This document shows positions 22,514-35,104 of a stretch of DNA of 64,000 bases, piece after piece (within the stretch, counting starts at the first letter, position 1; each line of letters opens with the position of its first letter). This DNA comes from Oasisia sp. SBJ-2009 (Eukaryota > Annelida > Polychaeta > Sabellida > Siboglinidae). The DNA is taken from contig OZ024861.1 of the NCBI GenBank assembly GCA_964017155.1, forward strand, positions 1,065,334 to 1,129,333, given 5' to 3'. The notes beneath the pieces are model-generated. The model was not told the origin of the DNA. It ran no database searches and worked only from the letters and a program-made list of their open reading frames with translations. A program made the translations under genes and the position numbers.

Positions 22514-22768
22514 TGTCATGGACCGTAATCAGTGTCTTCACCTGGCGATTAATGGTTATGCCGGTAGTGTTAATTAGCAGTCACAATAGGTGGCACTGCA
22601 GTTGGTTGAGTGGGATTTGGGAGTTGCGTGGGAGGAAGGCGCGGGACTGGAGACCAACGATCGAAGTCGAGATGTGATGAATTATCTTGAAAGATTGGTC
22701 TTGTCTTGTTCTTCATGTACAATAAAGATTGTTGACGGTTACCGCCCGCTCCGCGTCCATCCTTGACA
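22514..22768 (+). repeat. 3' LTR
   Basis: 255 bp, same TG...CA ends as the 5' LTR, with AATAAA at 22721-22726. There are three differences from the 5' copy (C/T, C/G and G/A). Confidence 0.95.
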
Positions 22769-22870
22769 TATATATATGTATATATATTATACATACATAT
22801 ATGTATATATAAAATTGTCCCCCGTCCCCCCCCCCACTTTTAAAACCGGATCGACGCCCCTGCATATTAG
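22769..22870 (-). repeat. TA tract and inverted family B end
   Basis: TA-rich right flank of the LTR element (22769-22812), then an inverted copy of the poly(C)/GGGCGTCGATC repeat end seen at 15435. Confidence 0.7.
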
Positions 22871-22892
22871 TTCCCACTTTCTAGATGACTGT

Positions 22893-24190
22893 TTAAAGAC
22901 AAAGTTAACTGTTTCGTGGCATACACCTAATAGAGTTAATATAAAGTAACAATTTCCACATATACTCAATTTTTCACGCCAGCGGTTTACCAGAAAAATA
23001 TTTTTTAACACCCAACCATCCAAATACTATGCGCTGTCGCGCTTACATTTTTCCGATCGTTAAAAACGTTCCGATTGACGTTTCTGCGCATGCGTAATAA
23101 ATGTAAAATCATCAATCTGCAGCGAAACAACAAAGCATTTTCGGTATAAATGCCACGAACTGTTCGATAACTCTCATGTGATGATTACTGTGAAGAGTTT
23201 CTTAAAATATCGTTCAATGCAATAAAATATTACGGTTTTTATAAATCACTGTCACGGATTATGGCGCACAACAGTGACGTCATTTACGCTTCCTATCTAA
23301 ACATGCCTCAAAGCTTGTTTGCCTCGTGTTAATTTGCGACAAATAATTTTGCTGGGAGGTTATATACACCCTGACGAACAACCCGTAGTATTTATACCAT
23401 ACAAGCTTTGTCATTTCGCTGCACATTGATGATTTTACAAATATCGCGCATGCGCAGAAACGTCAATAGGAACGTTTATAACGCCGGAAAAATGTAAGCG
23501 CTACAGCTACTCCATCTTAGACGAAGAATGACGTCACGACGGTGATCGGGGCGCTCTCCACGCAGATTCACTGCATGGGGTTTGGCTGTTGTCATGAAAT
23601 GGCTGCAACTCGGCAACGCGCGTAACATGCTGATGACGGTAAATCGCTGAAATCATCCCATCAACTGATGATACATGACTACATGTCTACTTCAAAGCAT
23701 TTCTCCTAAAAATGGACCGAGCAAAGTGAACTGTACTTGGACTGGAGGGATTCCAAACAGTACGCCCGCAAATATGAATCAATTTCTTCAATACTACCGG
23801 TTGTTTCAACTATTATTGCAACCGTATGCCGAACAGTAAGGCATAATTACTAAAGTTTACCATAGATTTGACCACAGATTTAGATACACGTCTATAAGCA
23901 GCTGCTAGATGTCACGCCAACTGAACGAACTGTCGAAGACTCGAAGTTGTTGACCCTTAACAACGTCGCAGGTTAAGGGTCAGACATAGAATGTCGCGCG
24001 CTGAATGGCCAAGTCAATTTAACCCTTCACTTAATGGCGGCGTCTAGACCATCGTGGATTTCGTTAGAATTTTAGACTTTAAAGTCACATTCTGAGTAAA
24101 CCGCTGACGTTAAAAAATTGAGTATATGTGGAAATTGTTATTTTATATTAACTCTATTAGGTGTATGCCACGAAACAGTTAACTTTTTTT
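22893..24190. repeat. Long interrupted inverted repeat (foldback)
   Basis: Block 22893-22990 is the reverse complement of 24098-24190, sharing GTTAACTGTTTCGTGGCATA and the CACATATACTCAATTTTT run. Block 23035-23170 is the reverse complement of 23385-23505, sharing GACGTTTCTGCGCATGCG. The arms are adjacent on the left but about 600 bp apart on the right (23506-24097), so the right arm is interrupted. No ORF is seen. It is related to repeat family B. Confidence 0.75.
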
Positions 24191-24864
24191 TGCCTTTAAA
24201 TTATCATTAACGGAGGCTTCTGCGGTGGCATTTACGCCCATTTGCGAAAGAATTATATAGCTCGTTCGACTCATTGGGAATTAGACCACGAATGAAAATG
24301 ACAAAAATAGCATAAAAACAAATATCTGTGGCAGACGAGACTTGCGCGCCCTATTTCCAATTTTTTTTCCAGGCGAGGGGGAAAGTGCTGCCACCTAACG
24401 GCGATACAATAATCGAGCGCGGCACGTGACCAAAAGCTAATGAAAGTGCAAGATTATTAATGCGAATGATTAATTCTTAGCCAGGGTGTGTATTGCCATT
24501 ATGAACTGCGTGATATTATAACTGTTGTATGTAAAATACAAAAACTCATATTTTGTAGTTATATAGAAAATCTCGTGATTTTCGTGATTCTGCGAGAACT
24601 ACCAGCGCCATTTTGTTAAGAATACTGCCCGTTTTGGGAGAGGACCGAAACGGGCACATTATTATGGGTGTGACGCTAGCATGCTCGCTGCGCATTACTT
24701 AAATAGTCATAATATATAGTAAGTATTCATTTTTATGCAATGACGAGTGTATATTATCATGTTAATGTGACATAAATCCTGGCCGTCTCATTCTACGTTG
24801 GTCCGTTTTTGCCTGTCAGTTCGGACGTCCGGGTTACTCCCGTCCCTGGGTACACATCCGGCTG
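24191..24864. other. No gene recognised; upstream region of WASF
   Basis: Contains no supported exon. It forms the presumed 5' flank of the WASF gene. Confidence 0.35.
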
Positions 24865-24871
24865 TATAAAT
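24865..24871 (+). promoter_or_regulatory. Possible TATA box of WASF
   Basis: TATAAAT stands about 70 bp before a consensus splice donor (GTAAGTG at 24938). This would allow a short noncoding first exon at about 24895-24937. The next acceptor in the gene is at 25610. Confidence 0.25.
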
Positions 24872-24894
24872 TCCTGTGGATAATATTTAGTTTT

Positions 24895-24937
24895 ACAGAT
24901 GTTTTAGGCGACAAACGCACACTCGGTATTAGATTCG
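24895..24937 (+). other. Tentative 5' UTR exon of WASF
   Basis: Placed only by the TATA-like motif and the strong donor GGTAAGTG. There is no direct evidence for the transcription start. Confidence 0.2.
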
Positions 24938-25625
24938 GTAAGTGTCTATGGAACCGCTACACATGTACAAGTGTCTACTACGGTACGATTTTCTAGACTA
25001 CGGTATAGTTAGTCGTCAACACGATTTTGAGACTACGCCTATATCTGGTGCGCGATAATCCGGCCGTTTCAGAAATCGAATGCTGGTTGAACTGTCACTT
25101 TAACATTAATGGATTCCCGGATTCATATCTTTGCATATTTGTAACAAACTGTTGATTGACCTATGTCTTTTGGCCATCAGTTATTTCATTCAGTACCTTT
25201 ACTTTTACTTCGTTACTTTTAATAGAGTCTGGGTTTATATTTAGAGGAGCCCAGGGCCAGGGGGCCCTAGATTCACTGATAGGCCTGTATCCTAACAATC
25301 CACGCATCGGAAGTCTATTGGTCCATTTAATTGAAATAGTTTTCTATTGTGACAAGGTATTCATAAAGTGTAGACAATCTGTGTATGTACGTACAAATCA
25401 CCCCTAAAATAGAGGAGCAAGAAAGCAATCCTTTGCATGTTTCACCCACTGTGCCAGCTACAACAATATTAGCCAATGTTATTTTATTAGTATACATAGA
25501 TCATGGAATTGTATCAACTATGTTGGGTGTCATAGTTGGATTTATGTTTAATCGTCCCGGGATGAACTGCATATTGTTGATAAAAAATTCTGATATGCTT
25601 TCTGTTCCAGGTAGGCGAATTGAGG

Positions 25626-25893
25626 ATGCCATTAATCAAAAGAAATGTGGAACCGGTTGACCTATGTCGCAGCCGTGTTCCACCGGGTATCAACAACGAG
25701 CTCGAGTGCGTCACAAATACAACTCTTGCCAACATCATCCGCCAGCTGAGCAGCCTCAGTAAACATGCAGAGGATATGTTTGGCGAGATCTTTCAGGAAA
25801 CTAGCATGTTTTTACAGCGCACTTCCCAGCTCCAACACAGGGTCGACAGGCTAAAGGTGAAAGTCACGCAACTTGACTCAACAGTCGAAGAAG
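25626..25893 (+). CDS. WASF: WASF coding exon 1
   Basis: The acceptor CTGTTCCAG ends at 25610, leaving a 15-nt 5' UTR piece before the ATG. Encodes [10 protein letters not shown] to DSTVEE. The donor GTGGGAGT follows after one base of the next codon (phase 1). Confidence 0.95.
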
Positions 25894-28800
25894 GTGGGAG
25901 TTTTTCAAGTTTGGTCAGCAGTGTTATGTTACACATTTTATTGAGATTGTTGGTTTCTGTTAGCTAATACTGAAATTATCCAAGTATAATTTGTTTTTTC
26001 TTGTGTAGATTCCATTTAATACATTGATTTTTTATTTAAAACAACTTGCAAGTGCAGATTAGTGAAACAATTAATAACTGAGCCATTTTATCTGGCAAGT
26101 GAAAATGACATGTCCATGTACCTTTACAAACCTGGATTATAGGATTGTTGATAAGTTCTGTCTTATATCCTTTGCGTGATATGCAAATTCTGTCGTGGCT
26201 GGTCCTCGGATTTATTGGCCTGGCTAACGTTTAAAAAAATAATTAGTATTACATTTACTGCGTTAACACGCTTCTCCACTTAGCATGTTGTAGGTCAGTA
26301 TGTCACTGTTGTATGGTTAAATGTTTGTTGTCATAGAATACAGTATTACTACCACTTAAACACTATACTGATTCCATCACTTGATGTTATTGCAAGACAT
26401 GAACTACACTGCAGGGATTCAACTCTTGATGTTCTAGTTTCGTTGCAAGACATCAATATGCGTAAGCCGTTCAAGAGCTCCGTCATCAAAGACCAACAGA
26501 TCATCACCCTCGAGACAAGGCCACACGCTATATCTGAGGCCTACACGCAGTGTGACACGCCACCAGCACTGGTTAAACTCAACCCTTACAGGTATGACTA
26601 AGTATTTAATCTGTATAAACATTACAAAACAATACAGTTGTATGTGTGTGATTGTCTTGTCTGTCTGTGTTTGAATCAGTATCTCCCATTGTTATGTGTG
26701 TAGTTTGTCATATCTAGTGGGACTGTTGATGGTGGGTATCTCCAAGTGTTACAGGTTCCGAATTGTTAGCACAGGCGACCACCTTTTCCCCCAGGCAATG
26801 CTGGGTAACGCATAGATTGTTACATTTCATAAAAACATTTTCTTTGCATTCTTACTCTTTTATCACTGTCATACTTATCCCATATAAAGCTGGGATTTCA
26901 TATGTACTGAACTAGCGTGCAGAATCGAAAAATACTCTTACCTGTCCCTGTAACACAATGATTTTGTTTGTTGCGCCTCTGAGCTTGAATTGTCAAGGAT
27001 GTAGATGCAGTAGAAATGTTAACAATGGCTTCCAGGTATTACCCGTAATGCCAGTTGTGGGGATTTTGTTTCCGTACATATGGAATCCTTGCCAGAATCG
27101 AGACGTTGCCATTTCCTACAGTCTCAAGCTTGTTATCTGCCTGGTTCAAGATTGTTTTTGTTCCCTCCCATGGTTCTTGGCTGAATTATTCTGAGTTGTC
27201 CTACTTTCATTCTGGCTTCCACTTTGCATCTAATTATGTTGTTCTTGAGTCCTGTAAATCAAGGTTGATTCATCTTCTTGTGAGAACATGTCAACCATAT
27301 TTATTTGGAAGACTATGTTTAAGTAATTAGTTCTTTTGCCCCAAAATATTTTCATCACATTTCAGCTGGAGATGCTTTTTTTAATGGAAATATAAAATTA
27401 TATAAGTGGTACATAGTTTCTTGCAGCTTACCTATATATGCCACTACATCAACTGGTTCTAGTAAGACTAACTAATGGTCTGTTGTTATGAGATAAGATG
27501 TCAGAGCACCCTCATTGTCCTCTCATTATTGTCAACTGTGGCAGTCTTTGGTCCTCTAAATATTTAATCTCAGTGCATGGCATGCTCTCTATGTGTCAGC
27601 TTGTTATCAACCGTCTACTTTATCTTTTCATCACGAGAACAACTGCAGGATGGTTATTAAAAATTTATATTTGGTAAAAACAAGGAAGTGGGTGGACAAT
27701 TATGCCTGTATGATGTACTCACAGAAATATGATGATTTGAACCTTGAAATACATTTGTCAAAACAGTCTAAATATCATTATGTATATACAGGGATGAAAG
27801 TTTAAAGTTAAATTTGTATTAAATTACCATTTTTAATTTAATGCAGTTTAAGATTATGATTTTAAAACGATATTTCAGTGAAGTGTGTTGTGGATTGAAA
27901 TTGTATCGGATCAAATTACTTTATTGTCTGTCTTAAAACAGAAAGTTTTCTCCAGACTCTTCCGTTGGCACAATGACACTAAACCCTAAACAAACTGAAA
28001 CACGTATTGTACCAAACTTCGCTAGTTTGCTAGTTTCAAAATTTGAATTATTGTGGTGGGTCAGTTGAACTGTTGCTCTGCTTTATGTGATGCTCATGAC
28101 TAAATTTAATAAGTTCCTGAACAAATTTATATTTATTGATCTTGTTACATGTTGTAAAACATATTTAACATCAGTAAATAATACTTATGCGTTGCATGTT
28201 TCGTTATTATTCCATGGAGATGTTTGACAATTTGAATGGATATGTTTGTACACTGTGAGTGGGAACTAGCCCAACAACTGACAGTGTTCAAATCAAGTTT
28301 CGTTATGTTGTTATTGTTATTAAATGTGACCCTATGGACATTTTGCAGAGAGGACGGCAAAGACAGCATGAAGTTCTACACCGACCCAACGTACTTCTTC
28401 GAGCTGTGGTGTCACGAGATGCAGAAAGACACGGAGCAACAGAAGAAAGAACTGAAACAGAGGCGCAAAAACAGGGTAACTCTCTGCTCCATGCATATTG
28501 CATTGTCCTGGTCCTGTCGTAGACTGAGTAGGCCGTGTTACGTCTTCAACCACCAGATCGATGTTGTACTGAAACATGTCTACTCACATATGATAACATG
28601 TGTTTGTTTCAGTGCTGCTGTTAGGTGGAACTGGTGCCACTCTAGTGTTTATTTCAATGCCACTCGCATGTTTGTTCGTGTAATGGCAAGTTGTTTTATA
28701 GCGAAATATCCAGTCCTGGGGAGTCGGGACTGCAAGCAAGCTTTACACCATAGCTGACAGCTGGTCTGTTCTGTTGATGGCCATCTCAACTTCTCTGGGA

Positions 28801-31800
28801 AACATTCAGCTATGCCTCAATTACCAGGCCTGGTGTCAATTACATTCCGGTGTCATCTATTACTGTTATTTATATGGAAAATAATATTGTTGATGGCTCC
28901 AAGATATGGTTATGTTGTAAGAAAGTAACAACATAACCATATGCTCCAAAGTAAGTAAATTTCTTACAACATTACTATTATTTAGTTTTCTTATTACTAT
29001 TACAAGCCAAATGGAACTTGTTACTTTTGTCATTGGAACTATTTATAACAGAATACATTGTATGCATAAATGTACCACAAACATAATTATTATATTTAGT
29101 ATGATCTACTAATTTATACAGCTGTATGTTGTTTTGTTTGGAAAAAAATTCACTTTTGTGATCTTTGGAACCAAAAAGTTGAAGAAATGTAATTCATCAT
29201 ATAAAACACCCTGGTAAACACTGTTAGTTAGCACCGTCACAGAAGTAATGCGTAAGTTGTGGCAATAACATTGGTGCTTTATATTTAATGCCATTATTGA
29301 TGGGACAAGCTGATTTCTGTTGTGTCTGGATGTCGAGCCCTATTGTAGTGCTGGCGTGGTGCCTCAGTGGCACCACAGTTGGTGCAATGTGTCAGTAGTG
29401 CCACTTGTATTTCTTTCAGTGCCACCTTTAGCTGTCATTTAAGCCACTCTGGTTTGTTTCAGTGCCACTGTTAGGCACCAGTAGAGTCGTTCTCGTGTTT
29501 GTTTAATGCCACTCTTGTGTGTCATCCGTGCCACTGTGGCATCATTCATGCCACCCGGATGTTTCTTTCAGTTCCGCCCTTTAGGTGTCATTGGTGCTAC
29601 TGTCACGTGTGTTTACGTGCCACTGTTTGTCTCGGTGCCACTGTTTGTTTCAGTGCCACTGTTAGTGTCATCTGTGCGTCCCTGTTATCTGCTGTCTCTA
29701 CACTGTCTTTGTGTGTCTTTCTAGATACTGTATGATGAGCAGGGTCAGCATCATGTGAGTAGAGTGAGGCATGCTCTTTCTTCACCCTTCCTCGTGTTAA
29801 GTCACTTGTCTCTCCGTCTGTCGACACGCCACCTGTCGTTGGCTCTTGTCCCGCTCTCTAATTGCTCATACACCTAACGGGTTTGTGCAAAAGTATGATT
29901 TCAAATGTTCATTTCCTCCCCCCCCCCCACCCCCCTTTGTGTTCTGATGCCATTTTCAGTTGAAATCCATTAACATAAATATTACCATTTTTTAATAGAT
30001 GCCTTTTTGTTGAATCTAAATCTTGCATAGTTGTTTTGTATTCGCATTTCAAGTCAGAGTCAAGACAATTTTTTTTATTATAGATCTGTTTATAGTCAAT
30101 GGAAGACCCTTTTTGTGTGGAATATTTGTGTCAAGGTAGGGTTCAACATTACTAGTAGAGAAATGCAAACATTGCCCAGTAACTCACCATTTAAAGATAC
30201 ATTTATCAAGAATAACAAGGCAAAACAAGATGTTTTGTGGCTCATATTAAGATATGTAGGACTAAATATCTATAGTATAATTTTATGTGCTTCCTCAACT
30301 GCAGTCATTTTTGTTCTTTGTACTTCAGTGACGTCAGCTGGTAGATTATGTGAAATGGACAAAACTTTATTTTAGCTTAGAACTGTAGTTGTTATTGTCT
30401 CTTCTGTTCAGTCCCATCCACCACTGTTGAGTGTGTACAGCTGGCACATGTTCATCACGTCCGTTCTTTTGTGGCATGCCTCCAAACTCAACCCTTTTAC
30501 TTCACATTTAATCTCATTTTTCTGATTTCTCTAGCTTACTTTTCGTGGTGTTGTGCAAGGTTGACTGCTGCTATGTTACATTTCTAAGAACTTGATATTG
30601 TTGATGTTTCCACTGAAGGCGCTTGAAGGCAGTCTGTACTGGTCTTGGACATGTTTTAGGAAGTGCGCATTCATCCCATTAGCATTTACGGTTATTGTTC
30701 TGTGTTTTCAGTTGCACATGTCTGTTCTCGTAACCCGTCTTGATTTCTCTTCTTTGTTCACTGTCGTTTCTAGTTTATTCTTCATGAGCAGCAGGGATGA
30801 GTGGTTTGACTGACAAGAAGATTGAGCAAAGTTCAAGTCATTCGCCAGTGTAACTCCTGCCTTGCCGTCAATGCTAGGGGACCATTCACTAAGATCATGA
30901 ACTGTGGAAAACCAATCAGTATCAGTTTCCAGAAGTATACAACCATGTCACAAAATAAAAACCGTTTCTGTGACACACAGTCACTGGCAACTCTCTGTGA
31001 CACACAGTGTCTGTTCCAGTGGACAAGATCACTGTTGATAGGCAAGCGTATAAGCTCATGAGAATGTTTGTGAAACGGTCCCCTAGTGTTGTCATTGTGT
31101 TCTCAGTGGGTTGTCCACGCTGTGCATGTTGTTTGTAATCGATCTTCGTGTTGTGGCTCTCCAGTCTAGGAGACACTAATGTAAGCACTGTTGTATATCC
31201 TGTGTCACTGAATACAGGTCCTATACAAGCAACTTCACGGGAAAGTGTCTGTCCTTCTGATGGAGGTCATAGTGTATGATATACTGTCTTGTCATGTATA
31301 TTATATATTGATTAGTTTTTATTTACGGGTGTTGCCAAAATGGATGATATCATTGGGGCAGGTGAACTTTTATGTTATTTATTGTAAAGATGAATTAATT
31401 AACTATACTACTTTTCACATTGGAAATTTCCAGTTTCTTGTGATATAGTAATAATTGTGGTAAATATAAATCACATATTTTAACAGGTGGATGAGGTGAT
31501 GTTTGAAAGACTACCTCACTGTAGGATCGAAACAAACACTAGAATGGTGGCTTGATTAAAGAATGGCAACGGTAACTACTATAGAGTGGTGATTGCGACT
31601 GTAGAATGGTGATGACGACTGTAGCACAATGGCATTTCACGTTTTGCAGCGTCCCAAAAACCGGCCGCCGCAGCAGATTCGTGAGGCGAAGTGTCGCCGT
31701 GAAGACATGCAGAAGTATCGCTTCGGCAAGGAGTTTGTTCAGGAACTGAGCAAACCCGCCAAGTCGAATGCCTACGAGGGCCAGGCCCGGCCCAGTAGCC

Positions 31801-34525
31801 TCGAGTTGCAGCAGTACGCAGCAGCCACAGGCACACCGCTGACGGAGGAACAGTACCTGCACCAGCGGACTGCTAACAACGGCCCTGCACCGGGCGGCGC
31901 ACAGGCGGTGCCACAGTACCAGCCACCACCACCGTACCAACCGCACCCCTCCCCACCCCCCTACACGCCCAAAGATTACGCGGGGTATCAGCCGGAGTAC
32001 TCCGCCCACTCCCCCGCCGGCACGCCCACGCGCCGGAGTGCCGTCAATCGCGGGCCGTCGTCCGTCGGCGGCATCCGGCCGACGGAGGCGCCGCCAATGC
32101 CACCTGGTGTGCAGCAGGCGAAGTACGACTCGTCGCCCATGGGTAATCGGTCGGGGAGTGCGAGTCGGGAGAGTCTCCCACCCCCGCCGTTGCCCCCGCC
32201 CCTACTCCCGGGGGAGCAGCCCGTCGTGAACCGTGCGAACCCCGCCGGGATGTCGCCCATCCACGTGAACACCGTGCACCAGGGCTCACCCGTACGTCAC
32301 ACGCCGAGTCCACAGCACCTGCGCAACGCCACGCCCGACAGCACGGAGCTGCCGCTACCCTCGCCACCCCCGCTACCCTCAGACGGCTTGCCCAACAGCA
32401 TGCCGGCGATGCCGCCACTGCCACCGCAGGCCGGGGTACCGCTACCACCCCCCCTGCCACCCCCCAACATGGGGGCTATGCCAGAGACGAGTAAACTTCC
32501 CAATGGCAACGTGCTGCAGGGGCAGCTTAACGCAGTCACCCTGGTGCCACCCCCCGCGGACGACGTTTCTATCTCTTCCAACATGAGCTCGACGACGGTG
32601 TCCTCCAACTCAACGATGAACGCCGTCAACAACGACAGGCCGGCGGCAACCATTGGGTGCGACCTGCTCAACGCTATCAGAGACGGTGAGTACAGCCAGA
32701 TAACCTATTGTATTAATATAAAATCAAGTCCAATTCATTCATTTGGAACAAGTGAAAACACATGTATTTGTGTGACGTTTATTGTGTTGCATTTGTCATA
32801 TTTCATGTTATCGCAATGTTAAGTAGAATGTTAAAGAAGTACAACAAGTTGTTAGTAGCCCGTAATAATTTTTGTAATCATTTGAAAGTTATTTCATAAC
32901 AAAATTAACGTTTATTTTAAATTTTGATCAATTATATTTGTCGTTTTGCTCTCAGTTGTTAGCAAAACGTAGTGGTCACACCTGCGAGAACAGGTTTATC
33001 CAATATGTTCTAGGTCAGATTTTGTTACTGATTATTCCAATTTGATGTTTAGTACTCATTAGATGTCATTGTAAAGTGATAATTTCTTGCTTATACTTAG
33101 ATTGAAATGTATAAAGTCTTGTATCATACTGTAAAGTGCAAACTGGTGATGTATTGTGTAAATTTGTGTGTAATTTATTGTGAACTGACCAGTGATGTAT
33201 TGTGTGTAATTTATTGTGAACTGACCAGTGATGTATTGTGTGTAATTTATTGTGAACTGACCAGTGATGTATTGTGTGTAATTTATTGTGAACTGACCAG
33301 TGATGTATTGTGTGTAATTTATTGTGAACTGACCAGTGATGTATTGTGTGTAATTTATTGTGAACTGACCAGTGATGTATTGTGTGTAATTTATTGTGAA
33401 CTGACCAGTGATGTATTGTGTGTAATTTATTGTGAACTGACCAGTGATGTATTGTGTGTAATTTATTGTGAACTGACCAGTGATGTATTGTGTGTAATTT
33501 ATTGTGAACTGACCAGTGATGTATTGTGTGTAATTTATTGTGAACTGACCAGTGATGTATTGTGTGTAATTTATTGTGAAATGGTGATGTATTGTGTGTA
33601 ATTTATTGTGAACTGGTGATGTATTGTGTGTAATTTATTGTGAACTGGTGATGTATTGTGTGTAATTTATTGTGAACTGGTGATGTATTGTGTATAATTT
33701 ATTGTGAACTGGTGATGTCTTGCAAGTAATTAGATGGAATGTACGTGAAGTCTCGTGTAGTACTTACTGTCAACTGGTGATGTTGTTGCAAGTCATTATA
33801 TGGTAATGTACCATGAGTTTGGTGAGGTACTTACCGGAGTCTGGTGTGGTACTTACTGTGGACAGGTGTGGTACTTACTGTGGACTGGTGTGGTACTTAC
33901 TGTGGACTGGTGTGGTACTTACTGTGGACAGGTGTGGTACTTACTGTGGACAGGTGTGGTACTTACTGTAGACTGGTGTGGTACTTACTGTGGACTGGTG
34001 TGGTACTTACTGTGGACTGGTGTGGTACTGTGGGCTGGTGTGGTACTTACTGCGGACTGGTGTGGTACTTACTGTGGACTGGTGTGGTACTTACTGTGGA
34101 CTGGTGTGGTACTTACTGTGGACTGGTGTGGTACTTACTGTGGACTGGTGTGATACTTACTGCGGACTGGTGTGGTACTTACTGCGGACTGGTTGTGGTA
34201 CTTACTGCGGACTGGCGTGGTACTTACTGCGGACTGGCGTGGTACTTACTGCGGACTGGTGTGGTACTTACTGTGGACTGGTGTGGTACTTAATGTGGAC
34301 TGGTGTGGTACTTAATGTGGACTGGTGTGTGTCGCAGGCATCAAGCTGCGCAAGGTGGAGGAGCGGCGTCAGAAGGATGAGCAGAAGCGACAGCCGACGG
34401 GTCACCTCGACGTACAGTCCATCATGGAGGCCGCCTTCGAGATGAGGCGGAAGGCACTCGAGGCGAACGATTCCGACGACGACGAGGAGGAATGTGATGA
34501 GGGAGACTGGAGTGGGGAGGATTAG
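25626..34525 (+). CDS. WASF: WAVE/SCAR (WASF family) actin regulator, spliced
   Basis: Five required coding exons (25626-25893, 26438-26591, 28349-28475, 31650-32685, 34338-34525) join in phase to 1773 nt, 590 residues. The N-terminal SCAR homology domain (about 1-170) starts [10 protein letters not shown] and includes [25 protein letters not shown] and [14 protein letters not shown], then [15 protein letters not shown] basic region, a long proline-rich region (about 230-480), a WH2 helix [14 protein letters not shown] (about 520-535) and an acidic tail with the conserved tryptophan (DEGDWSGED) follow. As known for the family, the protein sits in the WAVE regulatory complex downstream of Rac. 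It activates Arp2/3 through the WH2-central-acidic segment to build lamellipodial actin. The ATG at 25626 matches the family start and follows a 3' splice site at 25610. Introns hold minisatellites; the last ends exactly at exon 34338. Confidence 0.96.
26438..26591 (+). CDS. WASF: WASF coding exon 2
   Basis: Acceptor TGTTCTAG. Encodes [15 protein letters not shown] to VKLNPY. Donor GTATGA in phase 2. Confidence 0.95.
28349..28475 (+). CDS. WASF: WASF coding exon 3
   Basis: Acceptor ATTTTGCAG (AG at 28347-28348). Completes the R codon, then encodes [20 protein letters not shown] and a basic [12 protein letters not shown] end. Donor GTAACT in phase 0. Confidence 0.95.
29345..29690 (+). repeat. 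Degenerate intronic repeat of TGTTTCAGTGCCACTG units
   Basis: At least ten irregular copies of a GTGCCACTGT core, often preceded by TTTCA or TTTCAG, lie in the intron just before the candidate microexon. Spacing is irregular, about 20-60 bp. Confidence 0.6.
29725..29754 (+). CDS. WASF: Candidate 30-nt cassette exon of WASF
   Basis: The pyrimidine-rich acceptor GTGTGTCTTTCTAG and consensus donor GTGAGTAG bracket exactly 30 nt. This keeps phase 0 between exon 3 and exon 31650 and would add [10 protein letters not shown] to the basic region. No stop is introduced. I do not recognise this peptide from other WAVE proteins, so it could be a lineage-specific alternative exon or chance. Confidence 0.4.
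31650..32685 (+). CDS. WASF: WASF proline-rich exon
   Basis: Acceptor ACGTTTTGCAG. Encodes [19 protein letters not shown], then many [13 protein letters not shown] motifs (profilin and SH3-binding type by family), ending [10 protein letters not shown] with donor GTGAGT in phase 1. Strongly GC-rich compared with flanking introns. Confidence 0.95.
33144..33722 (+). repeat. 36-bp intronic minisatellite (then 32-bp units)
   Basis: The unit TGTAATTTATTGTGAACTGA plus CCAGTGATGTATTGTG repeats about 11 times with near identity. About five shorter units lacking ACCA follow. It lies in the last WASF intron. Confidence 0.95.
33836..34330 (+). repeat. 22-bp intronic minisatellite abutting the last WASF exon
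   Basis: The unit TGGTGTGGTACTTACTGTGG plus AC is repeated about 22 times. The last unit passes directly into the acceptor GTGTGTGTCGCAG of exon 34338. Confidence 0.95.
34338..34525 (+). CDS. WASF: WASF last coding exon (WH2 end, central and acidic region)
   Basis: Starts within the glycine codon of [16 protein letters not shown], then central-region helix [16 protein letters not shown] and acidic [21 protein letters not shown] at 34523-34525. Confidence 0.96.
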
Positions 34526-35064
34526 TGGGAGTCTGGGACACGTGGCGGAGTACCAGGTGTGTAGGAGGAGTCGGTAGGACACCGAGAGGAGGAGGTAATT
34601 AAGTAGTTTACTGTAAGACACGTAGGAGAGACGTATGAAAGCAGATAATGTCATACGAGGGAAATGTGACAGGGGGGTCTGTATTGTGACAGGTTTAGCA
34701 TGATGTCATAGTGAGGTTGACCGATCAGCGTGTGGAATGTAACGGCATGTTGCCATGAGAAGGGTGGAATAGGTAAAAACAAAGACGTTGACTTTGAGAA
34801 TGTAGCGCACCGGACAGAATCTTGTGTATAAAGGACAAAAACATGATCTGTGGATCGGAGGTTCTGTATAGAGAAGTATGGCTGTTAAATGGTGTATGCA
34901 TTGTGTATTATGTCCTACATGACGGTGACAGCGTCTTACTCCAGTCTGTCATCTACTTGTACTTGTTGATTTCAACAGCAGAGTTCTAGGTGACAAGTTG
35001 GCAGTATTATTACGCGATGCAAACCGTTGTGTGAGGCAAAGAGACATTTTGACAGTCACGTCTG

Positions 35065-35104
<40 letters not shown>

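Larger units (their letters stand above)
18316..22768 (+). mobile_element. Gag-only LTR retrotransposon, 4.45 kb
   Basis: The structure is complete: two 255-bp LTRs, a primer-binding site, one gag ORF, a polypurine-like tract and a 3' LTR. The LTRs differ at only three positions, so insertion is recent. No protease, reverse transcriptase, RNase H or integrase sequence is present in any frame between the gag stop (20773) and the 3' LTR. That space holds the three-way-junction array (20824-22132) and two related folds (22231-22387). The Gag looks Ty3/Gypsy-like. The element is inferred to move with enzymes supplied by an autonomous relative. A target duplication TATAT is possible (18308-18312 and 22769-22773) but cannot be trusted inside a TA repeat. 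Confidence 0.92.

Noticed and set aside
31988..32671. Antisense open frames over the WASF proline-rich exon
   Set aside because: Glycine/alanine/arginine-rich shadows of a GC-rich, proline-coding exon.
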